Positions 17,799 to 26,026 are shown, counted from the stretch's first letter. The stretch is DNA of 38,910 nt from Chryseobacterium gleum (GCA_945902775.1 CAMDMY010000023.1:1-38910); one strand, 5' to 3'. Notes: generated by a model from the letters alone, not told the origin. Numbers and translations: made by a program.

Positions 17799-19258
17799 TT
17801 TTTTCTTTTAAATCGATTGAAGAATTTTACATATGCTTCTTTATTAAACACTTGTGAATCGTTTGCTGCTGCTCGCATTAAAATCAGAGCGATAGGAGTG
17901 AGGACAAGAGAAGCAAACCACATTCCGACAAAAGGGGAAACCACATTTTCAGTTGCTAAACTTTCACCAACGCTAATAAGAATGAAATAAAGCATAAATA
18001 AAAGTGCTGCAAGGACTAATGGAGTTCCAAAACCACCTTTTCGAATGATTGCACCAAGTGGAGCACCAATAAAGAATAAAACGATAATAGCGTAAGTTAA
18101 AGCAAATTTTCTATGGAAACCAATAAAATAGAGGTTTACATTTTGATAAAGGGCATCAAAATAAGTAAATTGCCCTTCTAAATTTTGATTAATTCTTCTC
18201 AAATTTGAGGGTATATTTATTAAAGCGGCTATTTTTTCTTCTTTCGATAAAGCATCTAAATGTATAGTTTCATCAGCTGCTTTTACAATTGGAGCGTTGC
18301 CTGTACTTCTAGTATTCAAATCTTTGAAATTGACGGATTGAAAGTACAAATGTTCATTTTTAATGCTTTTAGAGAAATTAGCCATTACTTCATTTGCAGA
18401 TTGTTGCATAGAATCGATAGCATGATTTAACTGAAAAACATTCAGCATCTCTTGTTGATTTTTAAATAAATCTTCGTTTGAACGGCTCAATTTAAAGCCA
18501 GAAATATCAATTTTATAGGTCGCCTTGTCAAAAGAATACCTTCTTGATGGATGGGAATTATTTTCACTTTGAATTAAAGAACCGTCTGAATTGAAATTGG
18601 GTGTTTGAGGAGCCAATTCCTCTGAAATAATTCCTTTGTGTAATTCAAAAAATATCTGGTTTCCATTTACAGATTTGAAAATCCTTCCTTCTTTCGCTCG
18701 AATAGTTTTAATTACTTGAGGGTCAGTGTGAACGTGAATTAATATTTCTTCAAAATGATCGTTTTTACCTCTTTTTACTTTGATTGCATATCCATCAATT
18801 TTATCACTAAAAACACCTGGTGTGATTAAAGCGGAAATTTTTGTGTTCTGTAAATCATAGATTAATGAGTGCCATTTTAATTCTGCAACGGGTATGACAT
18901 AATTAGCGAAATAAAAAGTGGCGAATGCTAAAAAAAGCACGACCGTTGTTAAAGGCCGCATGATTCTGTATAAGGAAAGTCCACTCGATTTTAAAGCTGT
19001 TAATTCATTATGTTCGGCTAAATTTCCAAAAGTCATTATGGAAGAAAGTAAAATAGCTAAAGGAAGAGCAAGAGGAATTAGTGAGGCGGAAACGTAAAAT
19101 AATAATTCTAAAATAACACTTATAGAAATCCCTTTTCCCATTAAGTCATCAATGTATTTCCAAAAAAATTGCATTACAAGAATGAACATAGAAATACACA
19201 GCGTCACAATAAAAGGACCTGCAAAAGATCGAATACTAAAAATGTAAAGACGTTTCAA
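17795..19258 (-). CDS. LptF/LptG family (YjgP/YjgQ) permease
   Basis: A 487-residue inner membrane protein of the YjgP/YjgQ family, the permease of the LptB2FG ABC transporter that extracts lipopolysaccharide from the inner membrane. It has the family layout: N-terminal helices with LEHNELTALKSSGLS-like coupling sequence (here LAEHNELTALKSSGLSLYRI near residue 75), a large periplasmic beta-jellyroll region (about 120-370), and C-terminal helices with FFIGAPLGAIIRKGGFG near 400. The periplasmic part is longer than the E. coli form and partly helical. It follows the START-like gene by 12 bases and overlaps a glycosyltransferase start by four bases. Confidence 0.92.
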   Translation of the reverse strand: MKRLYIFSIRSFAGPFIVTLCISMFILVMQFFWKYIDDLMGKGISISVILELLFYVSASLIPLALPLAILLSSIMTFGNLAEHNELTALKSSGLSLYRIMRPLTTVVLFLAFATFYFANYVIPVAELKWHSLIYDLQNTKISALITPGVFSDKIDGYAIKVKRGKNDHFEEILIHVHTDPQVIKTIRAKEGRIFKSVNGNQIFFELHKGIISEELAPQTPNFNSDGSLIQSENNSHPSRRYSFDKATYKIDISGFKLSRSNEDLFKNQQEMLNVFQLNHAIDSMQQSANEVMANFSKSIKNEHLYFQSVNFKDLNTRSTGNAPIVKAADETIHLDALSKEEKIAALINIPSNLRRINQNLEGQFTYFDALYQNVNLYFIGFHRKFALTYAIIVLFFIGAPLGAIIRKGGFGTPLVLAALLFMLYFILISVGESLATENVVSPFVGMWFASLVLTPIALILMRAAANDSQVFNKEAYVKFFNRFKRKK

Positions 19259-19270
19259 GAGGATTGGAAA

Positions 19271-19660
19271 TTAAGCTCCTAAACTTCGCTTTAATTCACC
19301 GATTTGTTGTTCCCATAGACGTTTTGCTTCATCTAAGTCATCTTCATCGGCAAAGTCAGTTACATAAAGAATCACGACTTTAGTCATAGGGTCAATTTCA
19401 TATCGCAGCTCACAATAAGTATCAACGCCATCTTCTTCGTCATTGATCCATTGCCATTTAATTTTATCAGTTGTTCTTTTAGTTAAAAGTCGAGCGTTTT
19501 CTTGGCTACCTTCCCATTCGAAAGTTAAAACATCATCTTTAATATTAACATCATCAGCGAACCATTCAGCTAATCCTGCCGCATTAAATATCATATTTTC
19601 TAAAGCTTTACTAGATGTTTTTAATAAAAACTCTAATTCAAATTTTATTTTTTCTGCCAT
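19271..19660 (-). CDS. START-like domain protein (SRPBCC superfamily)
   Basis: A 129-residue protein of the START-like family common in Bacteroidota, related to AHSA1/SRPBCC helix-grip folds that enclose a hydrophobic ligand. MAEKIKFELEFLLKTSSKALENMIFNAAGLAEWFADDVNI is the characteristic N-terminus, with FEWEGSQENARLL and an acidic DFADEDDLDEAKRLWEQQIGELK at the C-terminus forming the long helix. No signal peptide. It lies 12 bases before the LptF/LptG-type gene, so it probably heads that operon. Ligand and role are unknown; a lipid ligand would fit the neighbours but is speculation. Confidence 0.88.
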   Translation of the reverse strand: MAEKIKFELEFLLKTSSKALENMIFNAAGLAEWFADDVNIKDDVLTFEWEGSQENARLLTKRTTDKIKWQWINDEEDGVDTYCELRYEIDPMTKVVILYVTDFADEDDLDEAKRLWEQQIGELKRSLGA

Positions 19661-19886
19661 TTTATGTAAGATATTTTCTAAACTTTTACAATAAGTTTTG
19701 ACAAGATACTAATTTCCGCTCAATCTGTTTGAAATTAAGGGGTTGAACATCAAAAGTATTTTAAATATTTTCTGTTAACTTATATCGTTTTAACACATGT
19801 TAAACACTTGTTATTCAATATTTTAATTAGTTTGTTCTCGTCTTAAAATGTGTTCATAAGTTCTCTCTAAAATTTGATTAAAAGAA

Positions 19887-21413
19887 CTATTTATTTCGAA
19901 TGATGGAATATAAATCGAGTCTTCTATCTTTTAAATTGGTGACACTTCCATAATTATGAAGTTCTTGTAAAAGGGATAAATCAATGTCACAAATTAAAAT
20001 CATTTCAGTGTTTGGTGTTGCCTCAGCTTTAATTCCATTGGTTGGAAATGCAAAATCACAAGGAGTATAAACGGCTGATTGAGCAAATTGAATATCCATA
20101 TTACTTACTTTTGGAAGATTACCAACACTACCTGCAATAGCAACATAACATTCATTTTCAATGGCTCTAGCTTGAGCACATCTTTTAATTCGATGGAAAC
20201 CATTTTGAGTATCGGTCAAAAAAGGAACGAATAAAATTTTCATTTCTTCTTCAGCAAGCATTCTACTTAATTCAGGAAATTCAGAATCGTAACAAATTAG
20301 AATACCTATTTTACCGCAATCAGTGTCAAAAGTTTGAATTTTATCTCCTCCAACCATTCCCCAAGCATACGATTCGGCCGGAGTAATGTGTATTTTTCTA
20401 AATTCTTCTATACTTCCATCTCGTCTACATAAAAAACCTACATTGTAAAGGCAATTGTTTTCAACCAAAGGCATACTACCTGTTATAATGTTAATGTTAT
20501 AAGATATAGCGAATTCCTTAAATTTGAGTTTAATTTCTTCTGTATATTCTGCTAATTTTCGAATTGCCTCAGATTCTGGAAGTTCGTTGTACTTTGCCAT
20601 TAAAGGAGCGTTAAAAAACTCAGGGAATAAACAAAAATCGCAACTATAATCTGAAACAGCATCAATAAAATATTCCATTTGTTCAAACAAAATTTCAATT
20701 TTACTCATCGACCTCATTTGCCACTGTACAAGTCCAAGTCGAACATTGGTTTTCGGTGTATTTAAGTCATTGTTTGTTTTCGAATAATAAATATTATTCC
20801 AAGCGAGTAGGGTAGCAAATTCTAATGAACTTGTATCGTTTGGTAGATAACCTGTCATTAATTTTAAGACGTGAAAATCATTGCTTAATTGAAAGGTTAA
20901 AACAGGGTCGTATATTTCTTTTAGTTTTACCTTGTCGATGTATTCTTTCGGGGAAAATTGATCTGAATATTTTGAGTAATTTGGAATACGACCTCCAAAA
21001 GCAATTCCTTTTAAATTTAATTGTTCACATAGTTCTTTTCTTACATCATATAGTCTTCTTCCTAATCTTAAGCCTCTAAATTCGGGAGAAATGAATACAT
21101 CAATACCATATAAAATATTTCCAGAAGGATTATGTGTGCTAAAAGTATAATTGTCCGTTATTTCTAAATAAGTATGATCACTTTCTGCTTTTTCATCCGA
21201 TACAACAATTGATAAAGCACATCCTGCTATTACATCATCTACAACAACAACAAGTTGACCTTGAGCGAATTTTTTTAGTAATAATTTTATATGTTTTACT
21301 TTCCAATAAGCATTTTCCATATCCTTATAGGAACTTATCATTGCTGTTTTTAAACTTTCATAATCTTCTATCTTGAGGTGACGAATTTCTACTTTATTGA
21401 TCGTTTTTTTCAT
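19887..21413 (-). CDS. Bifunctional GNAT acetyltransferase / carbon-nitrogen hydrolase
   Basis: A 508-residue two-domain protein. The N-terminal ~215 residues form a GNAT acetyltransferase, with the acetyl-CoA loop in ISPEFRGLRLGRRLYDVRKEL near 115-135. The C-terminal domain (about 225-500) is a nitrilase-superfamily amidohydrolase. Its Glu-Lys-Cys triad is visible as Glu in FPEFFNAP (near 263), Lys in FRKIHITPAE (near 338) and Cys in ILICYDSEFPELSR (near 370). This fusion is widespread in Bacteroidota; its substrates are not established, and amide hydrolysis coupled to N-acetylation of an amine is plausible. It is monocistronic and divergent from tRNA-Met. Confidence 0.92.
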   Translation of the reverse strand: MKKTINKVEIRHLKIEDYESLKTAMISSYKDMENAYWKVKHIKLLLKKFAQGQLVVVVDDVIAGCALSIVVSDEKAESDHTYLEITDNYTFSTHNPSGNILYGIDVFISPEFRGLRLGRRLYDVRKELCEQLNLKGIAFGGRIPNYSKYSDQFSPKEYIDKVKLKEIYDPVLTFQLSNDFHVLKLMTGYLPNDTSSLEFATLLAWNNIYYSKTNNDLNTPKTNVRLGLVQWQMRSMSKIEILFEQMEYFIDAVSDYSCDFCLFPEFFNAPLMAKYNELPESEAIRKLAEYTEEIKLKFKEFAISYNINIITGSMPLVENNCLYNVGFLCRRDGSIEEFRKIHITPAESYAWGMVGGDKIQTFDTDCGKIGILICYDSEFPELSRMLAEEEMKILFVPFLTDTQNGFHRIKRCAQARAIENECYVAIAGSVGNLPKVSNMDIQFAQSAVYTPCDFAFPTNGIKAEATPNTEMILICDIDLSLLQELHNYGSVTNLKDRRLDLYSIIRNK

Positions 21414-21668
21414 TTTATTTAATTTTAAATGAATTTAGGTCTAATTATTAGTCAATTATTGAAGGTGTTGATTATTTAACGTTGATTTAATTTAAATCTC
21501 GAAATTTGTTAATAAAGGCTTAATTTTAGGAAAGATTATTTCAATTAAGTATTCTATAATCGACGAAAATGAACAGAAGATTAAAATAATTTTAGGTTAT
21601 TATTGATTTGACAATTAGCACTTTACTGAATGTTTAAAAATGTTTTTTGATTAATTAGATTCTAAAAA

Positions 21669-21698
21669 TTGTCAAAAAAGAAAAAAACAGTATATTTG
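21669..21698 (+). promoter_or_regulatory. Promoter of tRNA-Met
   Basis: TTG at 21669-21671, a 19-base spacer and TATATTTG at 21691-21698 give a full Bacteroidota consensus promoter, 17 bases before the tRNA. The remainder of the 302-base gap from 21414 holds nothing else I can support. Confidence 0.78.
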
Positions 21699-21715
21699 CA
21701 CCCTTGTAACCATAC

Positions 21716-21789
21716 GGCGAGGTAGCTCAGTTGGTTAGAGCGCAGGATTCATAACCCTGAGGTCGAGAGTTCAAATCTCTCTCTCGCTA
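21716..21789 (+). tRNA. tRNA-Met (anticodon CAT, elongator type)
   Basis: A 74-base cloverleaf. The acceptor stem is GGCGAGG with TCTCGCT (two G-U pairs), the D arm is GCTC...GAGC, the anticodon CAT is at 21750-21752 in loop TTCATAA, and the T arm is GAGAG-TTCAAAT-CTCTC. The CCA end is not encoded. Position 1 is a paired G, which argues against the initiator type; tRNA-Ile(CAT) cannot be fully excluded. Its last seven bases start a direct repeat that recurs at the right end of the restriction island. Confidence 0.95.
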
Positions 21790-21827
21790 CAAAGGAAAGC
21801 TCAGTTTTTTAACTGGGCTTTTTTTAT
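21783..21827 (+). repeat. Left island repeat (attL-like)
   Basis: Begins at CTCGCTAC in the tRNA acceptor stem and runs through the terminator T tract. It matches 29231-29274 with one substitution (C at 21800, T at 29248) and one T more in the T tract. Confidence 0.75.
21798..21825 (+). terminator. Terminator of tRNA-Met
   Basis: AGCTCAGTT (21798-21806) pairs with AACTGGGCT (21811-21819) around a TTTT loop, with a T tract after it. An almost identical copy ends hsdR at 29246. Confidence 0.85.
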
Positions 21828-22467
21828 GGAGTGAGGAATAGGAGTGAGGGAGCATGGATCAAACGGATCAAACCCGAAAGTTGTGGATCAAGTCATATTG
21901 TTGTGGGGAGCAAAAATATTTCTACATCGATTAACAACTATAATTTAAACTTGTCAATCATAATAAGATTATTATTCTCTTACTTTTTCTTGATAAAAAG
22001 TAAGCAAAAATCAAGGTTCTTTGTAAGGAATTTTTCACTTCATTTAGTTTATATCAAGTGAACAAACATTTCTAGTGAAGTGAAATCGCACGTAAATACT
22101 TTCCTTCACGCTCTCTTTCGCTGAAAAAGCGAAACGCGATTACGGAAAAATTTACAGCTAATTCTGTAGAAAGACCAAATTCATATTAGTGCTTCGCAAA
22201 TATATGTCTATTTGGTTCAAGAATACAATACAAAAAATTAGCCCCCAACTTTTGGTATTGATCCGGAATTGGAGTGAGGAAGCATTTTAAAATTAAACCT
22301 AAATTCACTTGCAATAATTTATTAATTGACTTTAAATACTCGAAAACTAGAAGTCCTTTCATTCTTCAAGATCAAAATCCAACATTTTTCTTATCTTAGA
22401 ACCCTAGATAGAAAATCAAACCATCACCCCAATTTTCTATCCTCATAAACAAGCGAAAAAACTTAAA
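21828..22467. other. Noncoding left arm of the island
   Basis: This 640-base stretch has no supported gene. It holds GGAGTGAGG at 21828-21836, GGAGTGAGGGAGCAT at 21841-21855 and GGAGTGAGGAAGCAT at 22271-22285. The two longer copies bracket about 430 bases that contain the multi-hairpin element. The last 180 bases before hsdM show no clear promoter of the TAnnTTTG type. Confidence 0.5.
21979..22216. repeat. Multi-hairpin intergenic element (copy 2)
   Basis: Four stems are visible: CTTACTTTTT with AAAAAGTAAG (21979-22004), TTTCACTTCA with TGAAGTGAAA (22033-22042 and 22076-22085), TTTCGCT with AGCGAAA (22116-22134), and ACCAAAT with ATTTGGT (22174-22180 and 22210-22216). The first stem and its GCAAAAA tail match the element at 3389. 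A 76-codon frame crosses it but has no protein-like character. Confidence 0.5.
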
Positions 22468-24081
22468 ATGGCAGCTGAACAAAAAGTAAAAATAGAACAA
22501 CAACTTTGGAACATTGCAAACACCCTGAGAGGGAAAATGGATGCTGATGATTTTAGAGATTATATATTGGGATTCATTTTCTATAAGTACTTGAGTACGA
22601 AGATGGATTTATATGCCAACGAAATTTTAAAACCAGATGGTTTGACTTTCAAAGAATTGGAAGGTCACGCACAAGAAGCTGATTATATGGAAGCGGTAAA
22701 AGATGCTGCTTTGGATAAGTTAGGATTTTTCTTGAAACCATCTGAATTGTTCTCTGAATTAGCAAGACGTGGGTCTTCGAGAGCCTCAGACGCCACGAGA
22801 GCCTCAGACGCCAATACAGTTTCTGGAGATAATTTCATTTTAGGTGATTTAGCGAAAGTCTTGACCAACATTGAGCAAAGTACTATGGGTTCTGAAAGTG
22901 AAGAAGATTTCGGAAATTTATTTGCTGATTTAGATTTAACGAGCCACAAATTAGGGAAATCGGAAACAGATAAAAATGAATTGATTGTAAAAGTATTGGT
23001 TCATTTAGATGAAATTGATTTCGACCTTGAAAATACGGAAAGTGATATTTTAGGAGATGCTTACGAATACTTGATTGGACAATTCGCATCTGGAGCTGGT
23101 AAAAAAGCAGGTGAGTTTTATACGCCACAACAAGTAAGTAGTATTTTAGCGCAATTGGTAACGGTTGGAAAAGACAAATTGAAAAGTGTGTACGACCCAA
23201 CGTGTGGTTCTGGTTCTTTGTTGTTGCGAGTTGCAAAAGAAGTGAAAGAAGTAAGTGCGTTTTATGGGCAAGAAATGAACCCGACGACTTATAACTTGTG
23301 CCGAATGAATATGATTATGCACGATGTTCATTACAAGCGTTTCGATATTAAAAACGAAGATACTTTAGAACGACCTCAACACATAGACCAACGTTTTGAA
23401 GCAATAGTTGCTAACCCTCCTTTTTCTGCTCAATGGAGTGCAAGCCCATTGTTTATGAGTGATGACCGTTTTTCTGCTTATGGTAAATTAGCCCCAAGTA
23501 GCAAAGCAGATTTTGCATTTGTACAACATATGGTGCATCAGTTAGCCGACAATGGAACAATGGCAGTAGTATTACCTCACGGCGTTTTGTTTAGAGGTTC
23601 AGCCGAAGGACATATTCGTGAATACTTAATAAAAGACAAGAATTACCTAGATGCAGTGATTGGTTTACCTGCCAATATCTTCTACGGAACAAGTATTCCA
23701 ACGTGTATTCTGGTATTAAAGAAAGACAGAAATAAGGATGCTGAACGAAGTAAAAGTATATTGTTCATAGATGCAAGCCAACATTTTGAAAAGGTGAAAA
23801 CCCAAAACATGTTGCGTTTAGAGGATATTTCTAAAATCATAACAACATACGAAAACAGGACTTCTGAAGAAAAATACAGCCATTTAGCAACGATTGAAGA
23901 AATAGCCGAAAACGATTACAATCTAAATATACCTAGATATGTAGACACGTTTGAAGAAGAAGATGCGGTTGATTTAACGTCTATTACAAAAGAATTACGC
24001 GAGGTTGCTGAGCGAAGTCGAAGCACCGATGCAACAATTGAAGGTTTTTGTAAAGAATTAGGAATTGAAACACCATTTTGA
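22468..24081 (+). CDS. hsdM: Type I restriction-modification system methyltransferase subunit HsdM
   Basis: A 537-residue N6-adenine methyltransferase subunit; with HsdS it forms the modification enzyme and with HsdR the restriction complex. The N-terminal HsdM_N helices start at KIEQQLWNIANTLRGKMDADDF. The methylase domain has GEFYTPQQV near 215, the SAM motif DPTCGSGSLLL near 242, and catalytic NPPF near 315, followed by VLPHGVLFRG. Two in-frame palindromic elements interrupt it: a tandem copy encoding RASDAT-RASDAN (about residues 105-116) before the conserved NFILGDLAKVL, and one encoding ERSRSTD near residue 515. All catalytic motifs are intact, so it is probably functional. The KilA-N-like gene follows 9 bases later. 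Confidence 0.95.
   Translation: MAAEQKVKIEQQLWNIANTLRGKMDADDFRDYILGFIFYKYLSTKMDLYANEILKPDGLTFKELEGHAQEADYMEAVKDAALDKLGFFLKPSELFSELARRGSSRASDATRASDANTVSGDNFILGDLAKVLTNIEQSTMGSESEEDFGNLFADLDLTSHKLGKSETDKNELIVKVLVHLDEIDFDLENTESDILGDAYEYLIGQFASGAGKKAGEFYTPQQVSSILAQLVTVGKDKLKSVYDPTCGSGSLLLRVAKEVKEVSAFYGQEMNPTTYNLCRMNMIMHDVHYKRFDIKNEDTLERPQHIDQRFEAIVANPPFSAQWSASPLFMSDDRFSAYGKLAPSSKADFAFVQHMVHQLADNGTMAVVLPHGVLFRGSAEGHIREYLIKDKNYLDAVIGLPANIFYGTSIPTCILVLKKDRNKDAERSKSILFIDASQHFEKVKTQNMLRLEDISKIITTYENRTSEEKYSHLATIEEIAENDYNLNIPRYVDTFEEEDAVDLTSITKELREVAERSRSTDATIEGFCKELGIETPF
22773..22813 (+). repeat. In-frame palindromic element A, tandem duplicate, in hsdM
   Basis: Two adjacent 18-base units, CGAGAGCCTCAGACGCCA (22778-22795 and 22796-22813), keep the frame. 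The first copy has stem GTCT (22773-22776) with AGAC (22788-22791) around CTTCGAGAGCCTCAG-like sequence, a shorter relative of elements B-E. Confidence 0.7.
24003..24027 (-). repeat. In-frame palindromic element B in hsdM
   Basis: On the minus strand the core reads GCTTCGACTTCGCTCAGC, with outer bases pairing (TGCT with AGCA). It adds no stop codon and lies just before the conserved HsdM C-terminus FCKELGIETPF. Confidence 0.7.
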
Positions 24082-24090
24082 GATTCTATT

Positions 24091-24579
24091 ATGACAAAAA
24101 ATAAAACCATTAGTATAGAAGGGGCTCAAATTACTATTATTTCTAATGAAAGTAAGCAAGAATATATTTCTTTAACTGATATGGCTCGTAGCCAAATGCA
24201 AGAGGTAGTTATTATTAAATGGCTTAGTCTTAAAAGTACTATTGAATATCTAGGTGAATGGGAAGCATTGTATAACCCTGATTTTAATTATACCGAATTC
24301 GGTACAATTAAAAATGAAGCTGGAAGTAATAATTTTGTGCTATCTGTAAAACAATGGCGTGATGCTTCGACGAGCTCGGCAACTCACAAAACAGGAAACA
24401 TAAGAGATGAAGCTACTTTAGAACAATTAGTAGTACTCTCTAACTTGGAAAGCATAAATGCATTATTGATTCAACAAGGTTTAGCTCAAAGTGAACGCTT
24501 GATACAATTAAACACAATTGCCATTTCTCAAATGAAATCGTTGCTTGGAAATATGAACCTTAAAAAACTGAACGAATGA
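24091..24579 (+). CDS. KilA-N-like protein with an apparent internal deletion
   Basis: A 162-residue protein encoded between hsdM and hsdS. The first ~95 residues match the start of KilA-N domain proteins (EYISLTDMARS, IIKWLSLKSTIEYLGEWEALYNPDFN, SNNFVLSVKQW). The last ~60 match their C-terminus (GNIRDEATLEQLVVLSNLESINALLIQQGL, QSERLIQLNTIAISQMKSLL). From my memory of the family, full-length members are about 270-290 residues, with VKQWIEKT and, far downstream, WRDANP before GNIRD. Here VKQW runs straight into RDAS, and palindromic element C follows at once, so about 120 residues of the KilA-N core seem lost in frame. DNA binding by this form is doubtful. It starts 9 bases after hsdM and overlaps hsdS (ATGATG). 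Confidence 0.8.
   Translation: MTKNKTISIEGAQITIISNESKQEYISLTDMARSQMQEVVIIKWLSLKSTIEYLGEWEALYNPDFNYTEFGTIKNEAGSNNFVLSVKQWRDASTSSATHKTGNIRDEATLEQLVVLSNLESINALLIQQGLAQSERLIQLNTIAISQMKSLLGNMNLKKLNE
24363..24381 (+). repeat. In-frame palindromic element C in the KilA-N-like gene
   Basis: TGCTTCGACGAGCTCGGCA: a one-base-shorter core than elements B, D and E, with stem TGCT and GGCA (one G-U pair). It sits exactly at the inferred deletion junction of the protein. Confidence 0.6.
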
Positions 24580-25706
24580 TGGAAGTGAAAAAGTTGGTTC
24601 CTGAATTGAGGTTTAAGGGGTTTGATGAGGAATGGTCTAAGAAAAAAATTGGAAATGTATTACAAATAGGATCAGGTAAAGATTATAAACATCTTAATGA
24701 TGGAAATATACCTGTTTTTGGAACAGGTGGATTAATGGCATATGTAAATAAACCATTATATACTGGAGAAACTGTATTTATTGGAAGAAAAGGGTCTATT
24801 GATAAACCCTTTTATTATGAAGGCGATTTTTGGACTGTTGATACTTTGTTTTATACTTTTAATTTCAATTTAACTATACCAAAGTTTATTTATGCAATTT
24901 TCCAAAAAATAAATTGGTATCAACATAATGAGGCATCTGGTGTTCCTAGTTTATCAAAAAAAACAATAGAATCTATTCCTGTTAACATCCCCTCCCTCCC
25001 CGAACAACAAAAAATAGCTTCTTTTTTAAGTGCCGTAGATGAAAAAATACAACAACTTACTCGCAAAAAAGAATTATTGGAGCAGTACAAAAAAGGCGTA
25101 ATGCAACAATTGTTTTCTGGTAAATTGAGGTTTAAGGATGGCACTTCGACTGAGCTCAGTGCAGGAAATGGGAAGGATTATCCTGAGTGGGAAGTGAAGA
25201 AGTTGGGGGAAATAGCATATATCAAAAAAGGAAAACAATTAAATAAAGAAAATCTTACTGAAACAGGTAAATATCTTTGTATTAATGGAGGTATCTCTCC
25301 GTCTGGTTTTACAGATGATTATAATACTTTAGAAAATACAATAACAATAAGTGAAGGTGGAAATTCTTGTGGGTTTATTAATTTCTTCAAATCAAAATTT
25401 TGGAGTGGAGGACATAATTATTCTATTGAACTAATTAATGAAATTGAAACGGATAATGATTTTTTATTTCAATTATTAAAGCAAAATCAAACTGAAATTA
25501 TGAGTTTGAGAGTTGGTTCAGGTTTGCCTAATATTCAAAAAAAGGATTTGAATGTATTTTCATTTCTATTTCCTAATTCTATTCAAGAACAACAAAAAAT
25601 AGCCAATTTCCTATCAGGTATAGATGATAAAATAGAAAGTACCACGCAACAAATCAACCAAACCCAAACGTTTAAAAAAGGGTTGTTGCAGAAAATGTTT
25701 GTATGA
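24576..25706 (+). CDS. hsdS: Type I restriction-modification specificity subunit HsdS
   Basis: A 376-residue specificity subunit that chooses the bipartite DNA target for HsdM and HsdR. It has the classic two-TRD layout. The lead-in PELRFKGFDEEW precedes TRD1 (about residues 20-145), followed by the central helical spacer EQQKIASFLSAVDEKIQQLTRKKELLEQYKKG. The second lead-in LRFKD...NGKDYPEWEVKKLG precedes TRD2 (about 205-340) and a C-terminal helix EQQKIANFLSGIDDKI. Palindromic element D inserts nine codons (GTSTELSAG) between KD and NGKDYPEW, in the hinge. The reading frame is intact. The start overlaps the KilA-N-like stop, with a second ATG directly following. Confidence 0.95.
   Translation: MMEVKKLVPELRFKGFDEEWSKKKIGNVLQIGSGKDYKHLNDGNIPVFGTGGLMAYVNKPLYTGETVFIGRKGSIDKPFYYEGDFWTVDTLFYTFNFNLTIPKFIYAIFQKINWYQHNEASGVPSLSKKTIESIPVNIPSLPEQQKIASFLSAVDEKIQQLTRKKELLEQYKKGVMQQLFSGKLRFKDGTSTELSAGNGKDYPEWEVKKLGEIAYIKKGKQLNKENLTETGKYLCINGGISPSGFTDDYNTLENTITISEGGNSCGFINFFKSKFWSGGHNYSIELINEIETDNDFLFQLLKQNQTEIMSLRVGSGLPNIQKKDLNVFSFLFPNSIQEQQKIANFLSGIDDKIESTTQQINQTQTFKKGLLQKMFV
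25002..25018 (+). repeat. HsdS helical-spacer DNA repeat
   Basis: GAACAACAAAAAATAGC here is identical at 25587-25603. The copies encode EQQKIA at the start of the central and C-terminal conserved helices and could support recombination that swaps or deletes TRD2. Confidence 0.6.
25141..25162 (+). repeat. In-frame palindromic element D in hsdS
   Basis: 22 bases with core ACTTCGACTGAGCTCAGT and stem GCACT with AGTGC. It lies in the linker between the two target-recognition halves, where a nine-residue insert is least likely to harm folding. Confidence 0.75.
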
Positions 25707-25792
25707 GCAAAAAAAAGAACATATATTTATTAATAGTGATTTTTTCTATAGGATGAAGATAGGTTATTTAATAAAAGATAAAAAATAAAATT

Positions 25793-26026
25793 ATGAAAAA
25801 AGTAAAAGAGTTTATAGATAAGCTAACAGATTATATTGATTTAGGTATATTCTATTTAGGTTATATCCTTATTTTAGTAGGTATTTATTCTTTTTTTAAT
25901 GTTCTAATTCGATATAGAATTGAACTTAATGAAATGAGTGGTTACCCTCATTTTTTGTTTCCAGGTATAGCTTGTTCTGTAATCGGAGTTTATTTTATCA
26001 GAAGTTATAAAAAAAAGGATAAATGA
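25793..26026 (+). CDS. Small two-helix membrane protein
   Basis: A 77-residue protein, not recognised. It has a charged amphipathic N-terminus (MKKVKEFIDKLTDYIDLG), a hydrophobic segment at about residues 18-39 (IFYLGYILILVGIYSFFNVLI) and a second at about 52-68 ending in a KKKDK tail, which fits two membrane helices with both ends inside. It stands between hsdS and hsdR, 86 bases after hsdS. It overlaps, by ATGA, a decayed small gene, suggesting that the two were once a cassette carried in the restriction operon. No known toxin or immunity family is evident. Confidence 0.65.
   Translation: MKKVKEFIDKLTDYIDLGIFYLGYILILVGIYSFFNVLIRYRIELNEMSGYPHFLFPGIACSVIGVYFIRSYKKKDK

Noticed and set aside
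21831-22061. 76-codon ORF after tRNA-Met
   Set aside because: It crosses the direct repeats and hairpins of the noncoding arm; its C-terminal KSKQKSRFF-like residues come from translating the hairpin. No protein-like features.
22683-23331. Minus-strand ORFs over hsdM
   Set aside because: Antisense shadows with biased composition; the plus frame has all HsdM motifs.
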